Origin: Prevotella sp.
Lineage (GTDB): Bacteria; Bacteroidota; Bacteroidia; Bacteroidales; Bacteroidaceae
Direction: 5' to 3'
Assembly (NCBI GenBank): GCA_024682415.1
Contig: JAIKZG010000009.1
Coordinates: forward strand, 145,257 to 209,256
DNA length: 64,000 bases
Part shown: piece after piece, positions 38,791 through 48,442 of the stretch
Layout of the letters: the number at the start of each line of letters is the position of its first letter
Numbering within the stretch: the first letter of the stretch is position 1
Translations under genes and position numbers: made by a program
The notes under the pieces: model-generated
The model's database searches: none
What the model saw: the letters and a program-made list of their open reading frames with translations, nothing else
What the model was told of the DNA's origin: nothing

Positions 38791-40896
38791 ATGAAGAAAC
38801 TATTTTTACTACTATTCACTGCTATAGGCTGTTGGCTCAACGTGGGCAACGGCTGCGCGCAGATTACTAAACCGTCGCTTCACGTTGAGGGTCGTCAGCT
38901 TGTAGACGACAAGGGGCATGTGGTGCTTCTCCATGGCGTGATGGACACTCCGAATGTGTATTTCAACGGCAGACGATGGGGCGATTATTGGGGCTATCCT
39001 GATGAGGCTGTAGAGCCATGTATCGCGTATTTCGACAAACTTTATACTGCGCTTACCGACAATAGCCAAGGGGCTTATTGCGATGTGTTTCGCCTGCATC
39101 TCGACCCTTGCTGGACTAACGACCCCACAAAGCCGAGAATACCACTTAGTGAGGGCAACGATGGAAGCGAAGCCAATATTTCGCAGTTCAGCGAGGCGCG
39201 ACTTCAGAAGTTTTTCTCATCTCTTTATATAAAGCTCATTGAGAAAGCGTTGGCTCACGGACTATATGTAGTGGTGCGTCCTCCTGGCGTTTGTCCTCCT
39301 ACCATTCAGGTGGGTGGAGAGTATCAGCAGTATCTGTTGAAGGTTTGGGACATCGTTTCCAAGAATGTGGATATGCAGAGATATGCCGGCAGAGTTTCTA
39401 TAGAGCTTGCCAATGAGCCAGTGAAGCTCGTTGATGCCAATGGCAAAGAAACAGCCAGAGCATGCCATGATTTCTTTCAGCCTATCGTGGATAAGATTCG
39501 CGCCAACGGATTCGATGGCATTATATGGGTGCCTGGCACAGGTTGGCAGGCTAACTACAGAAGCTACGCAAGCTATCCTATCACGGGGCATAATATAGGC
39601 TATGCCGTTCATGCTTATGTGGGATGGTATGGCAATGAAGACAAAAATGCCAACGGCGAAACGTTTATCAGGCAGTTTGGCGAAAGTGTGCCTGTGGTAA
39701 AGACCAATCCTGTGATAATTACCGAGGTGGACTGGAGTCCGGAGAAAGAGGGCACAGGTCATTATAATGAACATGGCGAATGGGTAGTAGCCAACTACGG
39801 TACATGGGCCACCGGCACCACCTCTCATTGGGGAAATGCCTATAAAGCGATGATGGATTATTATGGCAACATTTCAATGACCCTCAGCGGCACAGGCTGC
39901 TATCTCGACATCGATAAATATCTTAACAACGGCATTGTAGCTCCAGCTTTTGTAGCGGATATGCAGGCAAATGGTCTCGACCCAAACGAGGCTTGCTCAA
40001 AGGCTTGCTTCGACTGGTATAAGGATTATGCTCAGGCTAACATCGACCATCAGCAGCCTTTCACAAGGGATGATTCCGTGGTGGTGAGCATTTCGGCGGA
40101 GAAGCCTTCTTTCACCATCATGCCCAACGGCTCATTGCCGATAAACATCGTTGCCACTTATCGCTCGGGCAGAAAAGCCGACGTGGCATGGAAATGTGAT
40201 TATGCTGTAGACAATAACGGCGTAGTAACTATTGCCGACAGCTGGCTGCACGCCAATGGAAATGGCAAGGTGAAAATTACCGCTACATATAAAGATGAGA
40301 AAGGCAATGAGGCTGAAACTTCATTTGAGGTAGACGTTACGATGTTTCCATTAACCACAGAGAGTTTCGATCCTCGTATCTGGGAATCAGGCACATTCGA
40401 TGAGGCTACCCACACGCTGATAACAGGGCAGTGGGGCTTTGGCGGATGGAGATATTCTAATCCTCTCGACCTTTCAGGTTATAGGTATCTTATCGTAAAG
40501 CTGAAGAAAAAGTCTACTGCTCACCCTTCATTCCGCCTTTTTGATGAAAACAGTTATTGGACGGGCGCATGCGAAAACGACATGACAGACAAGACAGAGA
40601 TAGCGATAGATTTGCATAACATGAAGAAAACCAAGGATGGGCAGACGCTGACTTGCGATCCTTCTCACATCTATATCGCAGGCTTCTGGAGCTTTGGCGG
40701 TTCGCCGATAGAGATTGAGGGCGTTTATGTGAGCGACGACGGCCACACTGCTTCTGCCATTGCAGATGTCATCGCCAAGCAGCATGAAAGCGACAGCTTT
40801 ATCTATGATTTGTCGGGACGCAGAGTTTCTGCCGACAAGTCTTCTTTAAAGAAAGGTATCTATATTCGCAACGGACATAAATTCATTATAAAATAA
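38791..40896 (+). CDS. Glycoside hydrolase family 5 (cellulase-like) with Ig-like domain and T9SS-like tail
   Basis: LHVEGRQLVDDKGHVVLLHGV, VSIELANEPVKL, VIITEVDWSPE; C-terminus SFIYDLSGRRVSADKSSLKKGIYIRNGHKFIIK. Confidence 0.85.
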   Translation: MKKLFLLLFTAIGCWLNVGNGCAQITKPSLHVEGRQLVDDKGHVVLLHGVMDTPNVYFNGRRWGDYWGYPDEAVEPCIAYFDKLYTALTDNSQGAYCDVFRLHLDPCWTNDPTKPRIPLSEGNDGSEANISQFSEARLQKFFSSLYIKLIEKALAHGLYVVVRPPGVCPPTIQVGGEYQQYLLKVWDIVSKNVDMQRYAGRVSIELANEPVKLVDANGKETARACHDFFQPIVDKIRANGFDGIIWVPGTGWQANYRSYASYPITGHNIGYAVHAYVGWYGNEDKNANGETFIRQFGESVPVVKTNPVIITEVDWSPEKEGTGHYNEHGEWVVANYGTWATGTTSHWGNAYKAMMDYYGNISMTLSGTGCYLDIDKYLNNGIVAPAFVADMQANGLDPNEACSKACFDWYKDYAQANIDHQQPFTRDDSVVVSISAEKPSFTIMPNGSLPINIVATYRSGRKADVAWKCDYAVDNNGVVTIADSWLHANGNGKVKITATYKDEKGNEAETSFEVDVTMFPLTTESFDPRIWESGTFDEATHTLITGQWGFGGWRYSNPLDLSGYRYLIVKLKKKSTAHPSFRLFDENSYWTGACENDMTDKTEIAIDLHNMKKTKDGQTLTCDPSHIYIAGFWSFGGSPIEIEGVYVSDDGHTASAIADVIAKQHESDSFIYDLSGRRVSADKSSLKKGIYIRNGHKFIIK

Positions 40897-40907
40897 TAAG
40901 GTAAAAA

Positions 40908-42236
40908 ATGTATCACACAGCAAAGAAACTATTCTTATCGGCAAGCGTAATGCTGTCTATGGGAGCGGCAGCGCAAAACATGCCTATCATTCAGACGCAA
41001 TACACCGCCGACCCTGCGCCGATGGTGCACAACGACACCGTTTTCCTCTACACCACTCATGACGAGGACGATGCCACAGGATTTAAGATGTACGACTGGC
41101 TTTTGTTCACTTCTACCGACATGGTGAACTGGACGGCACACGGCGCAGTGGCTTCCACGAAGAATTTCGCCTGGCGTTCGCGCGACAATGGAGCGTGGGC
41201 AGAACAAGTAGTAGAGCGCAATGGCAAATACTATATGTATTGTCCGCTTCATGGTCATGGCATTGGCGTGCTCGTGAGCGACAGCCCTTACGGCCCATTC
41301 CACGATCCACTCGGCAAACCTCTTGTATGGAACCCTAAAAATTGGTACGACATCGACCCTACAGTATTCATCGACGACGATGGTCAGGCATATATGTATT
41401 GGGGCAATCCTAACACCTATTATGTGCGCCTGAATGAAGATATGATTTCCGTTAAGGACACTGTAACTCAGATTCCTCACATCAATGATTACCAGGAGGG
41501 CCCATGGTTTTACAAGCGCAACGGACATTACTATCTTGCCTTTGCTTCCACCTGCTGCCCTGAGGGCATAGGCTATGCTATGAGCGACAGCCCTACTGGC
41601 CCTTGGACTTATCGTGGTCATATCATGGATCACACTCCGAAGACTCGTGGCAACCACCCAGGCATTATTGATTATAAAGGCAAATCTTATGTCTTCGGAC
41701 TCAACTATGATATTCTGCGCCTACAGACAAAGGAGCATAGCGAGCGCCGCTCTGTTTCTGTGGCAGAGATGCACTACAATGCTGACGGCACAATTCAGGA
41801 AGTGCCTTATTTCAAGGAGGCCACTTTGAAGCAGATAGAGTCGTTTAATCCTTATCAGCGTGTTGAGGCTGAAACGATGGCGTGGGGATATGGCTTGAAG
41901 ATAAAGAAGATAGACGATAAAGGTATTTGCGTTACAAGCATCGATGATGGCGACAGCCTTATCGTCAAGGGCGTAGACTTTGGCAAGAATGGCGCAAAGG
42001 AAATCTTTGCTTGTGTAGCTTCCGACAAGGAAGGCTCAAGCATAGAGGTGCGTTTGGATAGTGCCGACGGCAAGCTGGTGGGTACGCTCCCTGTTCCTTC
42101 TACAGGCTCAATGAGCAGATATGGCATTCAGACCGCCAAGATTAAGGGCGCAAAGGGCGTTCACAATCTCGTGTTTGTGTTCCGTGGTTCTGCCAAGACC
42201 AATCTCTTTAACTGGGATTTCTGGGAAATGAAGTAA
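40908..42236 (+). CDS. Glycoside hydrolase family 43 with CBM6-like C-terminal domain
   Basis: QYTADPAPMVHNDTVFLYTTHDEDD; IDPTVFIDDDGQAYMYWGN; EGPWFYKRNGHYYLAFAS. Confidence 0.93.
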   Translation: MYHTAKKLFLSASVMLSMGAAAQNMPIIQTQYTADPAPMVHNDTVFLYTTHDEDDATGFKMYDWLLFTSTDMVNWTAHGAVASTKNFAWRSRDNGAWAEQVVERNGKYYMYCPLHGHGIGVLVSDSPYGPFHDPLGKPLVWNPKNWYDIDPTVFIDDDGQAYMYWGNPNTYYVRLNEDMISVKDTVTQIPHINDYQEGPWFYKRNGHYYLAFASTCCPEGIGYAMSDSPTGPWTYRGHIMDHTPKTRGNHPGIIDYKGKSYVFGLNYDILRLQTKEHSERRSVSVAEMHYNADGTIQEVPYFKEATLKQIESFNPYQRVEAETMAWGYGLKIKKIDDKGICVTSIDDGDSLIVKGVDFGKNGAKEIFACVASDKEGSSIEVRLDSADGKLVGTLPVPSTGSMSRYGIQTAKIKGAKGVHNLVFVFRGSAKTNLFNWDFWEMK

Positions 42237-42265
42237 CCATAATTTAGAATTAACCATTTTGATAA

Positions 42266-42303
42266 CAATCTGCGTCATGGAGTTTTGTCTCTTGGCGCAG
42301 ATT
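42266..42303 (+). terminator. Hairpin downstream of GH43 gene
   Basis: aatctgcg / cgcagatt followed by tttctttttt. Confidence 0.7.
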
Positions 42304-42354
42304 TTCTTTTTAAGACAGCGAGAAAAAGCTATTTTTTGAATAATCAAATTCTGT

Positions 42355-42670
42355 TTTGTAAATAAAAGTGTTTTGATGAAACGAATGGTGGCGATTTTGT
42401 AAATAAAAACGTTTTGAAAATCTTATTAGGGGTGATTTCTCAAAAAAAAACGGATTAATTTACAAAACAATGATGATTTCAATTTTCAAAACGCTTTTAT
42501 TTACAAAAAATCGATGATTCAAAAAATAAAAACGTTTTTATTTACAAATTTATGGCTGTTTGAATTTTCAAAACGTTTTAATTTACAAAATGGGGTGGTG
42601 TCGTTTCATCAAAACGTTTTTATTTACATTTCACTTTGATTTTTCATCAAAACGCTTTAATTTACATTTT
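42355..42670. repeat. Cluster of ~8 copies of TTTGTAAATNAAANCGTTTTGA(AAA/TGAAA), two forward then six reverse
   Basis: Copies near 42355, 42396, 42440, 42481, 42518, 42562, 42603, 42642; several have an AAAACGTTTT palindromic core. Confidence 0.85.
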
Positions 42671-42729
42671 CGCTTGTAACTATTTGAAGATTAAATACTT
42701 AAAATTTTGCCTTTACAGAATTTAACGTC

Positions 42730-42825
42730 AAAAACATGGCATTTTTGCCGCATTTTCAGCCATAGAGCCTTTAAAAAGAACGCTGCAAGCTGGCCTCTTT
42801 TCCCGTGCGGAAATGCCATGTTTTT
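42730..42825. repeat. Long inverted repeat (15-bp perfect arms) 3' of the araC-family gene
   Basis: aaaaacatggcattt 42730-42744 / aaatgccatgttttt 42811-42825. Confidence 0.8.
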
Positions 42826-42844
42826 CCAAAATATCGGGGCAAAA

Positions 42845-43648
42845 TTACGCGTTGGCGCAGAAATGGCTTGGCGTTTTGCCCGTAATCTTTTTGAATACGC
42901 GATTGAAATTGTTGGGAGTGTTGTAACCCACTTCGTAGGCTATCTCCTGCATGGTCTTGTTGCCGTCGGCAAACAGCTCTATTGCGCGAGTGATGCGCTG
43001 ATAGTTGAGATAGGAGTTGAAGCGGATGTCGGATTTCAGAAACAGGCGGCTGAGGTTGCGCTCGGAGAAGCCGAACTCGCGCGCCACGCTTTCCACGGTG
43101 AGATCTTCTTGCAGATGACGGTTGATGAAGTCGAGCACAGGGCGCAGACGCTGGTCGTCGGGCAGCACAAGGGCTTTGAGTGGGAGAGTGTAGCTCGTGC
43201 TTATAGTGCTGAGAAGTCGGAAAAAGCTCGTGGCATAGTAATACATATCTTCATTGCTGCGCTTGCTTATGATGTTGCTGGCGGAAGATATGAATTTTAG
43301 GTTGGCTAAAATAAGCGGGTCGGCATTATAGACGGCAAACTGCTGGCGAGGGTCGTTTTTCTTTAGGTGCATGTTGCAGTGAAACATCTGCAAGGCTATC
43401 TTCTGATTGTTGCTCGACAGCTTGTGCTCCACTTTCTCGGGAATCCACGCGATATGACGCTCGGGCACAAAATAGCTCATTGTGCCAATCTGAATGTGGA
43501 GTGTGCCCGACAGCGTGAATATTATCTGATGCTTGTTGTGGCTGTGGGGCGGAAGGTTGATGCCTTCCTTCATGGTCTTCTTTATGTATATCTCGTCGCT
43601 TGCCGAAGAGTCTATGCTCGCGATGTAGTTTTGCTGGTCTGCGGTCAT
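42845..43648 (-). CDS. AraC family transcriptional regulator with cupin-like N-terminus
   Basis: LPPHSHNKHQIIFTLSGTLHIQIG; HTH AEVLEFGFSERNLSRLFLK-like (VAREFGFSERNLSRLFLKSDIRFNSYLNYQRITRAIELFADGNKTMQEIAYEVGYNTPNNFNRVFKKITGKTP). Internal Met (43648) preferred. Confidence 0.92.
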   Translation of the reverse strand: MTADQQNYIASIDSSASDEIYIKKTMKEGINLPPHSHNKHQIIFTLSGTLHIQIGTMSYFVPERHIAWIPEKVEHKLSSNNQKIALQMFHCNMHLKKNDPRQQFAVYNADPLILANLKFISSASNIISKRSNEDMYYYATSFFRLLSTISTSYTLPLKALVLPDDQRLRPVLDFINRHLQEDLTVESVAREFGFSERNLSRLFLKSDIRFNSYLNYQRITRAIELFADGNKTMQEIAYEVGYNTPNNFNRVFKKITGKTPSHFCANA

Positions 43649-43705
43649 GGCGTAAAATGATAATTTTATTGCATAATATGAAAATTCGGTGTAAAGATAA
43701 CCAAT

Positions 43706-43713
43706 TACCTTTG
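43706..43713 (+). promoter_or_regulatory. -7 box TACCTTTG for the phenolic acid decarboxylase gene
   Basis: Matches TAnnTTTG. Confidence 0.6.
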
Positions 43714-43770
43714 CATTCGGAAATAAATAACAAAGCAATATAGTATTATATTTAAATAAAGGTTTAGATT

Positions 43771-44274
43771 ATGAACAACTTGGAAGAATTTGTAGGATCA
43801 CATTTTATTTATGACTATGCCAACGGCTGGACATACGAATTTTACGTAAAGAACGAAGACACTGTGGATTACCGTATTCACAGCGGCATGGTAGGTGGCA
43901 GATGGGTGAAGAACCAGAAGGCCGACATCGTGAAGCTCACCGATGGCGTGTATAAGGTTTCGTGGACAGAGCCTACAGGCACCGACGTAAGCCTTAACTT
44001 TATGCCTAAGGAGAACAAGCTCCACGGCGTAATCTTCTTCCCTAAGTGGGTGCAGGATCATCCTGAGATTACTGTCTGCTTCCAGAATGAGCATATCGAC
44101 CTCATGGAGGAGAGCCGCTTGAAGTATGACACATATCCTAAATATGTAGTTCCAGAGTTTGGCCGCATCTTCTTTGCTAAGAATGAGGGCAAGAATAATG
44201 AGAAGGTAATCTCTCAGGCTCCTTACGATGGCATGGTAGACGACATCGTGAACGGCAAGCTCACATTCGAGTAA
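43771..44274 (+). CDS. padC: Phenolic acid decarboxylase
   Basis: [46 protein letters not shown]...[19 protein letters not shown]. Confidence 0.92.
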   Translation: MNNLEEFVGSHFIYDYANGWTYEFYVKNEDTVDYRIHSGMVGGRWVKNQKADIVKLTDGVYKVSWTEPTGTDVSLNFMPKENKLHGVIFFPKWVQDHPEITVCFQNEHIDLMEESRLKYDTYPKYVVPEFGRIFFAKNEGKNNEKVISQAPYDGMVDDIVNGKLTFE

Positions 44275-44369
44275 ACGGCAAACGGTCAATGTGGGGCGGA
44301 GAATCCGTAATTGCTATTTCAGTTTAGATTTTTATAATGTAATTTTTGAGTTTAAGTGCCTTTGGGCAA

Positions 44370-44410
44370 AAAGAGAGCATGCTTCGCTTAGGTGATGGCA
44401 TGCTCTCTTT
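44370..44410. terminator. Bidirectional intrinsic terminator
   Basis: aaagagagcatgc / gcatgctctcttt stem. Confidence 0.85.
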
Positions 44411-44439
44411 CGTTATTCTGTTTATGGACAAACGTGCTG

Positions 44440-44916
44440 TTACAGCTCGCTGTAGTCAGGAATGTCTTTCAGAAATTCGTAGGCGTTGTCGGCATAGTTT
44501 ATGCGGCAGCAGAAATGGCTCATGCCGTTGCTCACTATGAGGTAGTCTACGTGAAGAAGGCTGTTGTAGGCTGTGATTTGCTCAAACACTTTTTGCGTAA
44601 TCTGTATGTGTGGCGCTTTATATTCTACAATCATGCGTGGGTGGAGGTTTTTATCATAGAGCACGCTGTCGGCACGCAAGGTTTTGTTGCCCACTTGCAG
44701 TTTCACTTCGTTGGCAAGGAGTGATTGCGGAAAATGCTTCTGGCTGATAAGGAAATGGATAAAATGCTGGCGCACCCACTCTTCGGGAGTGAGGGCTACA
44801 TATTTGCGGCGCAGCACATCGTAAATGGCTTGCTTTTCGGGTGTGCCTTTTAGTTTTATGTCGAATGGCGGTAGGTTTAATGGGTTCATTTTCTGTATTT
44901 TATGATAAGTTTCCAT
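44440..44916 (-). CDS. Type I restriction enzyme HsdR N-terminal-domain-like protein (stand-alone)
   Basis: EWVRQHFIHFLI...ADSVLYDKNLHPRMIVEYKAPHIQITQKVFEQITAYNSLLHVDYLIVSNG; nuclease-like E-x-K motif. Confidence 0.8.
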   Translation of the reverse strand: METYHKIQKMNPLNLPPFDIKLKGTPEKQAIYDVLRRKYVALTPEEWVRQHFIHFLISQKHFPQSLLANEVKLQVGNKTLRADSVLYDKNLHPRMIVEYKAPHIQITQKVFEQITAYNSLLHVDYLIVSNGMSHFCCRINYADNAYEFLKDIPDYSEL

Positions 44917-44920
44917 CTTT

Positions 44921-45215
44921 GGGAATGAAAATAAAAACAAGTTTTCATTTTGCATTCCTCTCGATTTAACGTAACTTTTGAGAAGTTAATTTCATCTCGG
45001 CATAAAAAAAGAATAAATTCTTTTTATTCTGCACTCGATTTTTAGCGAACTTTAGCTTCGCTGAAGTTACTCCATCTCGGGAATGAAAATAAAAACAAGC
45101 TTTCATTTTGCATTCCTCTCGATTTAACGTAACTTTTGAGAAGTTAATTTCATCTCGGCATAAAAAAAGAATAATTTCTTTTTATTCTGCACTCGATTTT
45201 AAGTAACTTTGTACA
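44921..45215. repeat. 158-bp tandem duplication of AT-rich imperfect hairpins upstream of holA
   Basis: gggaatgaaaataaaaacaag(t/c)tttcattttgcattcctctcgatttaacgtaacttttgagaag at 44921 and 45079, each followed by cataaaaaaagaata..ttctttttattctgcactcgattt. Confidence 0.9.
45204..45211 (+). promoter_or_regulatory. -7 box TAACTTTG for holA
   Basis: Matches TAnnTTTG. Confidence 0.6.
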
Positions 45216-45236
45216 AAATTACAAAGAAAAAACAAT

Positions 45237-46265
45237 ATGGCAGGAAAAGCTGTAGGCCAATCTTATGAAATGATAATGCGCGACCTCAGAGCGGGCAAGT
45301 TTTCACCTCTTTATATATTAATGGGAGATGAAAGCTATTATATTGATAAGATTTGCGATTATATAGCAGGAAATGCGCTCCAGCCGGAAGAGCGGGATTT
45401 TAATCAGGATATTGTCTTCGGCAATGACGTTACGGTAAACAAGGTGCTCGATTTGGCAAAAGGTTTCCCGATGATGGCGGCGAGAAGGGTGGTGATAGTG
45501 AAGGAATCGCAAGACTTGAGCCACACGGAACTGCTTGAGAAATATTTCGAGAAGCCTGTGAAGAGCACGGTTCTCGTGTTTTGCCACAAAAACGGCTCTG
45601 TAGACAAGCGAAAGAAAATCCTTTCTTTGGCAATGGCTAATGGCGTGGTGTTTGAGAGCAACAAGAAAAAGGATTATGAACTTTCGCCTTTCATAGAGAA
45701 TTATCTGAAGGAGAGGGGAGTGGCGATAGAGAAAAAGGCTACGATGATGATGGTGGAGAATATCGGCTCTGATCTTCACAGGCTGATTTCAGAGCTTGAC
45801 AAGCTGCAAATCACTCTTCCAGCCAATGATAAACGCATCACTCCCGACATTGTGGAGAAGCAGATAGGTGTAAGTAAAGATTTCAATGGTTTTGAGCTGA
45901 GAAATGCCATTATTAGCAAGGACGTGTATAAGGCTAACGAGATTATGAAATATTTTGATAGCAACCCTAAGGCAGGTTCTCCTTATATGCTGTTGCCTCT
46001 CATCTTCAATTTCTTCGAAAATCTTATGCTTGCTTATTATTGCCCTAACCCACGAAATGAGCGCGAGCTCGCAGCTTTCTTAGGGCTGAAATCTTTGTGG
46101 GGAGTGCGCGACTATATCACGGGCATGAGGAATTTCACTGGAAGAAAGACAATGCAGATTATAGATAAGATTCGCGAAACTGATGCGAAAATTAAAGGCT
46201 TAGATTCTAAAAATACCCCGTCGGGGGACATAATGAAGGAGCTAATCTTCTTCATTTTGCACTAA
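45237..46265 (+). CDS. holA: DNA polymerase III subunit delta
   Basis: FSPLYILMGDESYYIDKI; LVFCHKNGSVDKRKK; LHRLISELDKLQI. Confidence 0.92.
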   Translation: MAGKAVGQSYEMIMRDLRAGKFSPLYILMGDESYYIDKICDYIAGNALQPEERDFNQDIVFGNDVTVNKVLDLAKGFPMMAARRVVIVKESQDLSHTELLEKYFEKPVKSTVLVFCHKNGSVDKRKKILSLAMANGVVFESNKKKDYELSPFIENYLKERGVAIEKKATMMMVENIGSDLHRLISELDKLQITLPANDKRITPDIVEKQIGVSKDFNGFELRNAIISKDVYKANEIMKYFDSNPKAGSPYMLLPLIFNFFENLMLAYYCPNPRNERELAAFLGLKSLWGVRDYITGMRNFTGRKTMQIIDKIRETDAKIKGLDSKNTPSGDIMKELIFFILH

Positions 46266-46270
46266 AATAT

Positions 46271-46301
46271 AGCCCTTTTGATTGCTTCAAAAGGGCTTTT
46301 T
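46271..46301 (+). terminator. Intrinsic terminator after holA
   Basis: agcccttttga / tcaaaagggct followed by T-run. Confidence 0.9.
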
Positions 46302-46992
46302 CTTTCTCTTTTTCATTTTATCGTAGACATGAAATTTGGTAATAAAGTGCTGAATTTCATGTGAGTTATGCGTTTTATTCCTATCTGAGAATCGTGTATT
46401 TTCGTACTTCTCGCCAGTTGATTAGCTGTGGCTTGAAAACGCTGAAAAAGGGCAATTTGCGTTCGTCTGGATTTATCGTTTGCAAATTTTGTGATTTATG
46501 ATTTTATAATTTACGGTTTTAAATCTTTCTTTCTTCTAAATTTCTTTGCGATTTATAAATTAAAACAATAAAGCAATCAACTGAATTTATTCTTTAAAAC
46601 TTTATATATTAAAAGGTAAAATAACGCGTTGAATTATATAAACGTATGTGTATGCACTTTAATTCTTAAAGAATAACTATCTAAAATTTAATAAGTTACA
46701 TTTTACAATGCACGCAATATTTAGCTATTTACATATAGTTTGGTTCTCTGAATTTGCATATTATCTATAAATAGAGGGATTTATAATAATATAACTATCT
46801 ATATTTTAGTGTATTACAAATTTTGGTTGCTTAAAAACTTTGTTGAGGTTTATTCGTGGATAATTTATATCTCCGCAATTTATAGTATTCTCTCTTGATT
46901 TTATTTAGAATTATAAATTGATTTATGATAATAAAATTAAATTTAATAAAATAAATTATGGTTTATGTATTGCAAGTTTTACGGAAAAGATT

Positions 46993-47000
46993 TATATTTG
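46993..47000 (+). promoter_or_regulatory. -7 box TATATTTG for the HTH gene
   Basis: Lies inside the ORF-track's N-terminal extension. Confidence 0.55.
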
Positions 47001-47047
47001 TAAATGCATTGGCAAATGTGCCAGAAATTACACTTAAAAAGACTATA

Positions 47048-47548
47048 ATGGATATGAAAGATAGAATTCGCCAATTGATGGAGAGTCAAAAAATGTCACA
47101 GCAAACTTTTGCTGATGCTATAGGATTGTCACCGGCAACATTGAGTAACATTTTTAATGGAAGGACAAAACCTACCCTAAATCATGTTGATGCAATCATG
47201 TCGTGTTTTCCAAATCTTAATCTTGGATGGTTGCTCTATGGTCAGGGTGATATGTATGTGCCATCAGATGGCAATGATGTTGATGGCAATAATTCTGCAT
47301 CGGATGATGATATGGGTGAAAATGCCGGTGGTGTTTCATTTTCTGATGGTGGCGCAAATATGATGGCAGGTCAGAATGATCTGTGGAATGGCGCTCCTAC
47401 TCCACAGGGTGGCAATATGGCAAAAAATCAGGGCAGAAAGATTGTTGCGCCAGAAGTGAAATATTCTGACAAACCGCAACGCCAGATTACGGAGATAAGA
47501 ATCTTCTTTGATGATCAGACTTGGGAAACGTTTGTTCCTAAAAAATGA
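47048..47548 (+). CDS. XRE-like helix-turn-helix transcriptional regulator
   Basis: MDMKDRIRQLMESQKMSQQTFADAIGLSPATLSNIFNGRTKPTLNHVDAIMSCFP; low-complexity D/N/G linker; C-terminal ITEIRIFFDDQTWETFVPKK. Confidence 0.88.
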   Translation: MDMKDRIRQLMESQKMSQQTFADAIGLSPATLSNIFNGRTKPTLNHVDAIMSCFPNLNLGWLLYGQGDMYVPSDGNDVDGNNSASDDDMGENAGGVSFSDGGANMMAGQNDLWNGAPTPQGGNMAKNQGRKIVAPEVKYSDKPQRQITEIRIFFDDQTWETFVPKK

Positions 47549-47556
47549 AAATGGGT

Positions 47557-47655
47557 TAATATGTTTGTGCAAAGATGTGGTTATATTTAAGCAAAAAATA
47601 AATAAAATTATTTTGTACTACAATTTAAGTACACTACCTTTGCACAAACATATTA
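47557..47655. promoter_or_regulatory. 18-bp perfect inverted repeat flanking a 63-bp spacer that carries the pyrK promoter
   Basis: taatatgtttgtgcaaag 47557-47574 / ctttgcacaaacatatta 47638-47655; -7 TACCTTTG at 47635-47642 overlaps the right arm; TTTG 19 nt upstream. Confidence 0.85.
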
Positions 47656-47659
47656 TAAT

Positions 47660-48442
47660 GTGATGAAGAAATATTGTGTAGACTTGACGGTAAAGTCTAT
47701 TGAGAGGTTGAGTGATAAGCATGTTCTTATTAAACTAACCGATGAAAAACCGTTGCCTGATATGGTGCCAGGACAATTTGTAGAGATAAAGGTGGATGGC
47801 TCTTCTTCCACTTTCCTGCGTCGCCCTATTTCAATTAATTTTTTTAGTCGTGAACAAAATGAGATGTGGTTGCTTGTCGCTACCGTTGGCGACGGCACAA
47901 TGGCTCTCGCAAAGTTGAATACGGGCGATAAACTTAGTTGCTTATTCCCTCTTGGCAATGGCTTTTCTATGCAGCCGAAGAATGGTGGCAAGAAAGTGTT
48001 GTTAGTCGGAGGTGGCGTAGGTGTAGCTCCTCTGCTTTATATGGGCAGCGAGCTGAAAAAGCAAGGTTTGCAGCCTACATTCTTGCTCGGAGCACGAAGC
48101 AAAAACGATTTGCTTGAGCTGGATTTATTTGAGGAGATAGGCGATGTATGCGTAACCACGGAAGACGGCTCATTGGGCGAGAAAGGTTTTGTCACCAATC
48201 ACAGCATTCTTAATAATGTGGTGTTCGACTTGATAAGCTGCTGCGGTCCTAAGCCGATGATGATGGCTGTGGCGCGCTACGCGAAGAAAGCGGATATAGA
48301 ATGTGAGGTTTCTCTTGAGAATATGATGGCTTGCGGACTCGGAGCATGTCTTTGCTGTGTGGAAAAGACGGTGGAAGGCAATGTATGCGTGTGCAAGGAA
48401 GGACCTGTATTTAATATTAATAAACTGACATGGCAAATCTAA
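47660..48442 (+). CDS. pyrK: Dihydroorotate dehydrogenase electron transfer subunit
   Basis: [37 protein letters not shown]-terminal Cys cluster CGLGACLCC. Confidence 0.92.
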   Translation: MMKKYCVDLTVKSIERLSDKHVLIKLTDEKPLPDMVPGQFVEIKVDGSSSTFLRRPISINFFSREQNEMWLLVATVGDGTMALAKLNTGDKLSCLFPLGNGFSMQPKNGGKKVLLVGGGVGVAPLLYMGSELKKQGLQPTFLLGARSKNDLLELDLFEEIGDVCVTTEDGSLGEKGFVTNHSILNNVVFDLISCCGPKPMMMAVARYAKKADIECEVSLENMMACGLGACLCCVEKTVEGNVCVCKEGPVFNINKLTWQI

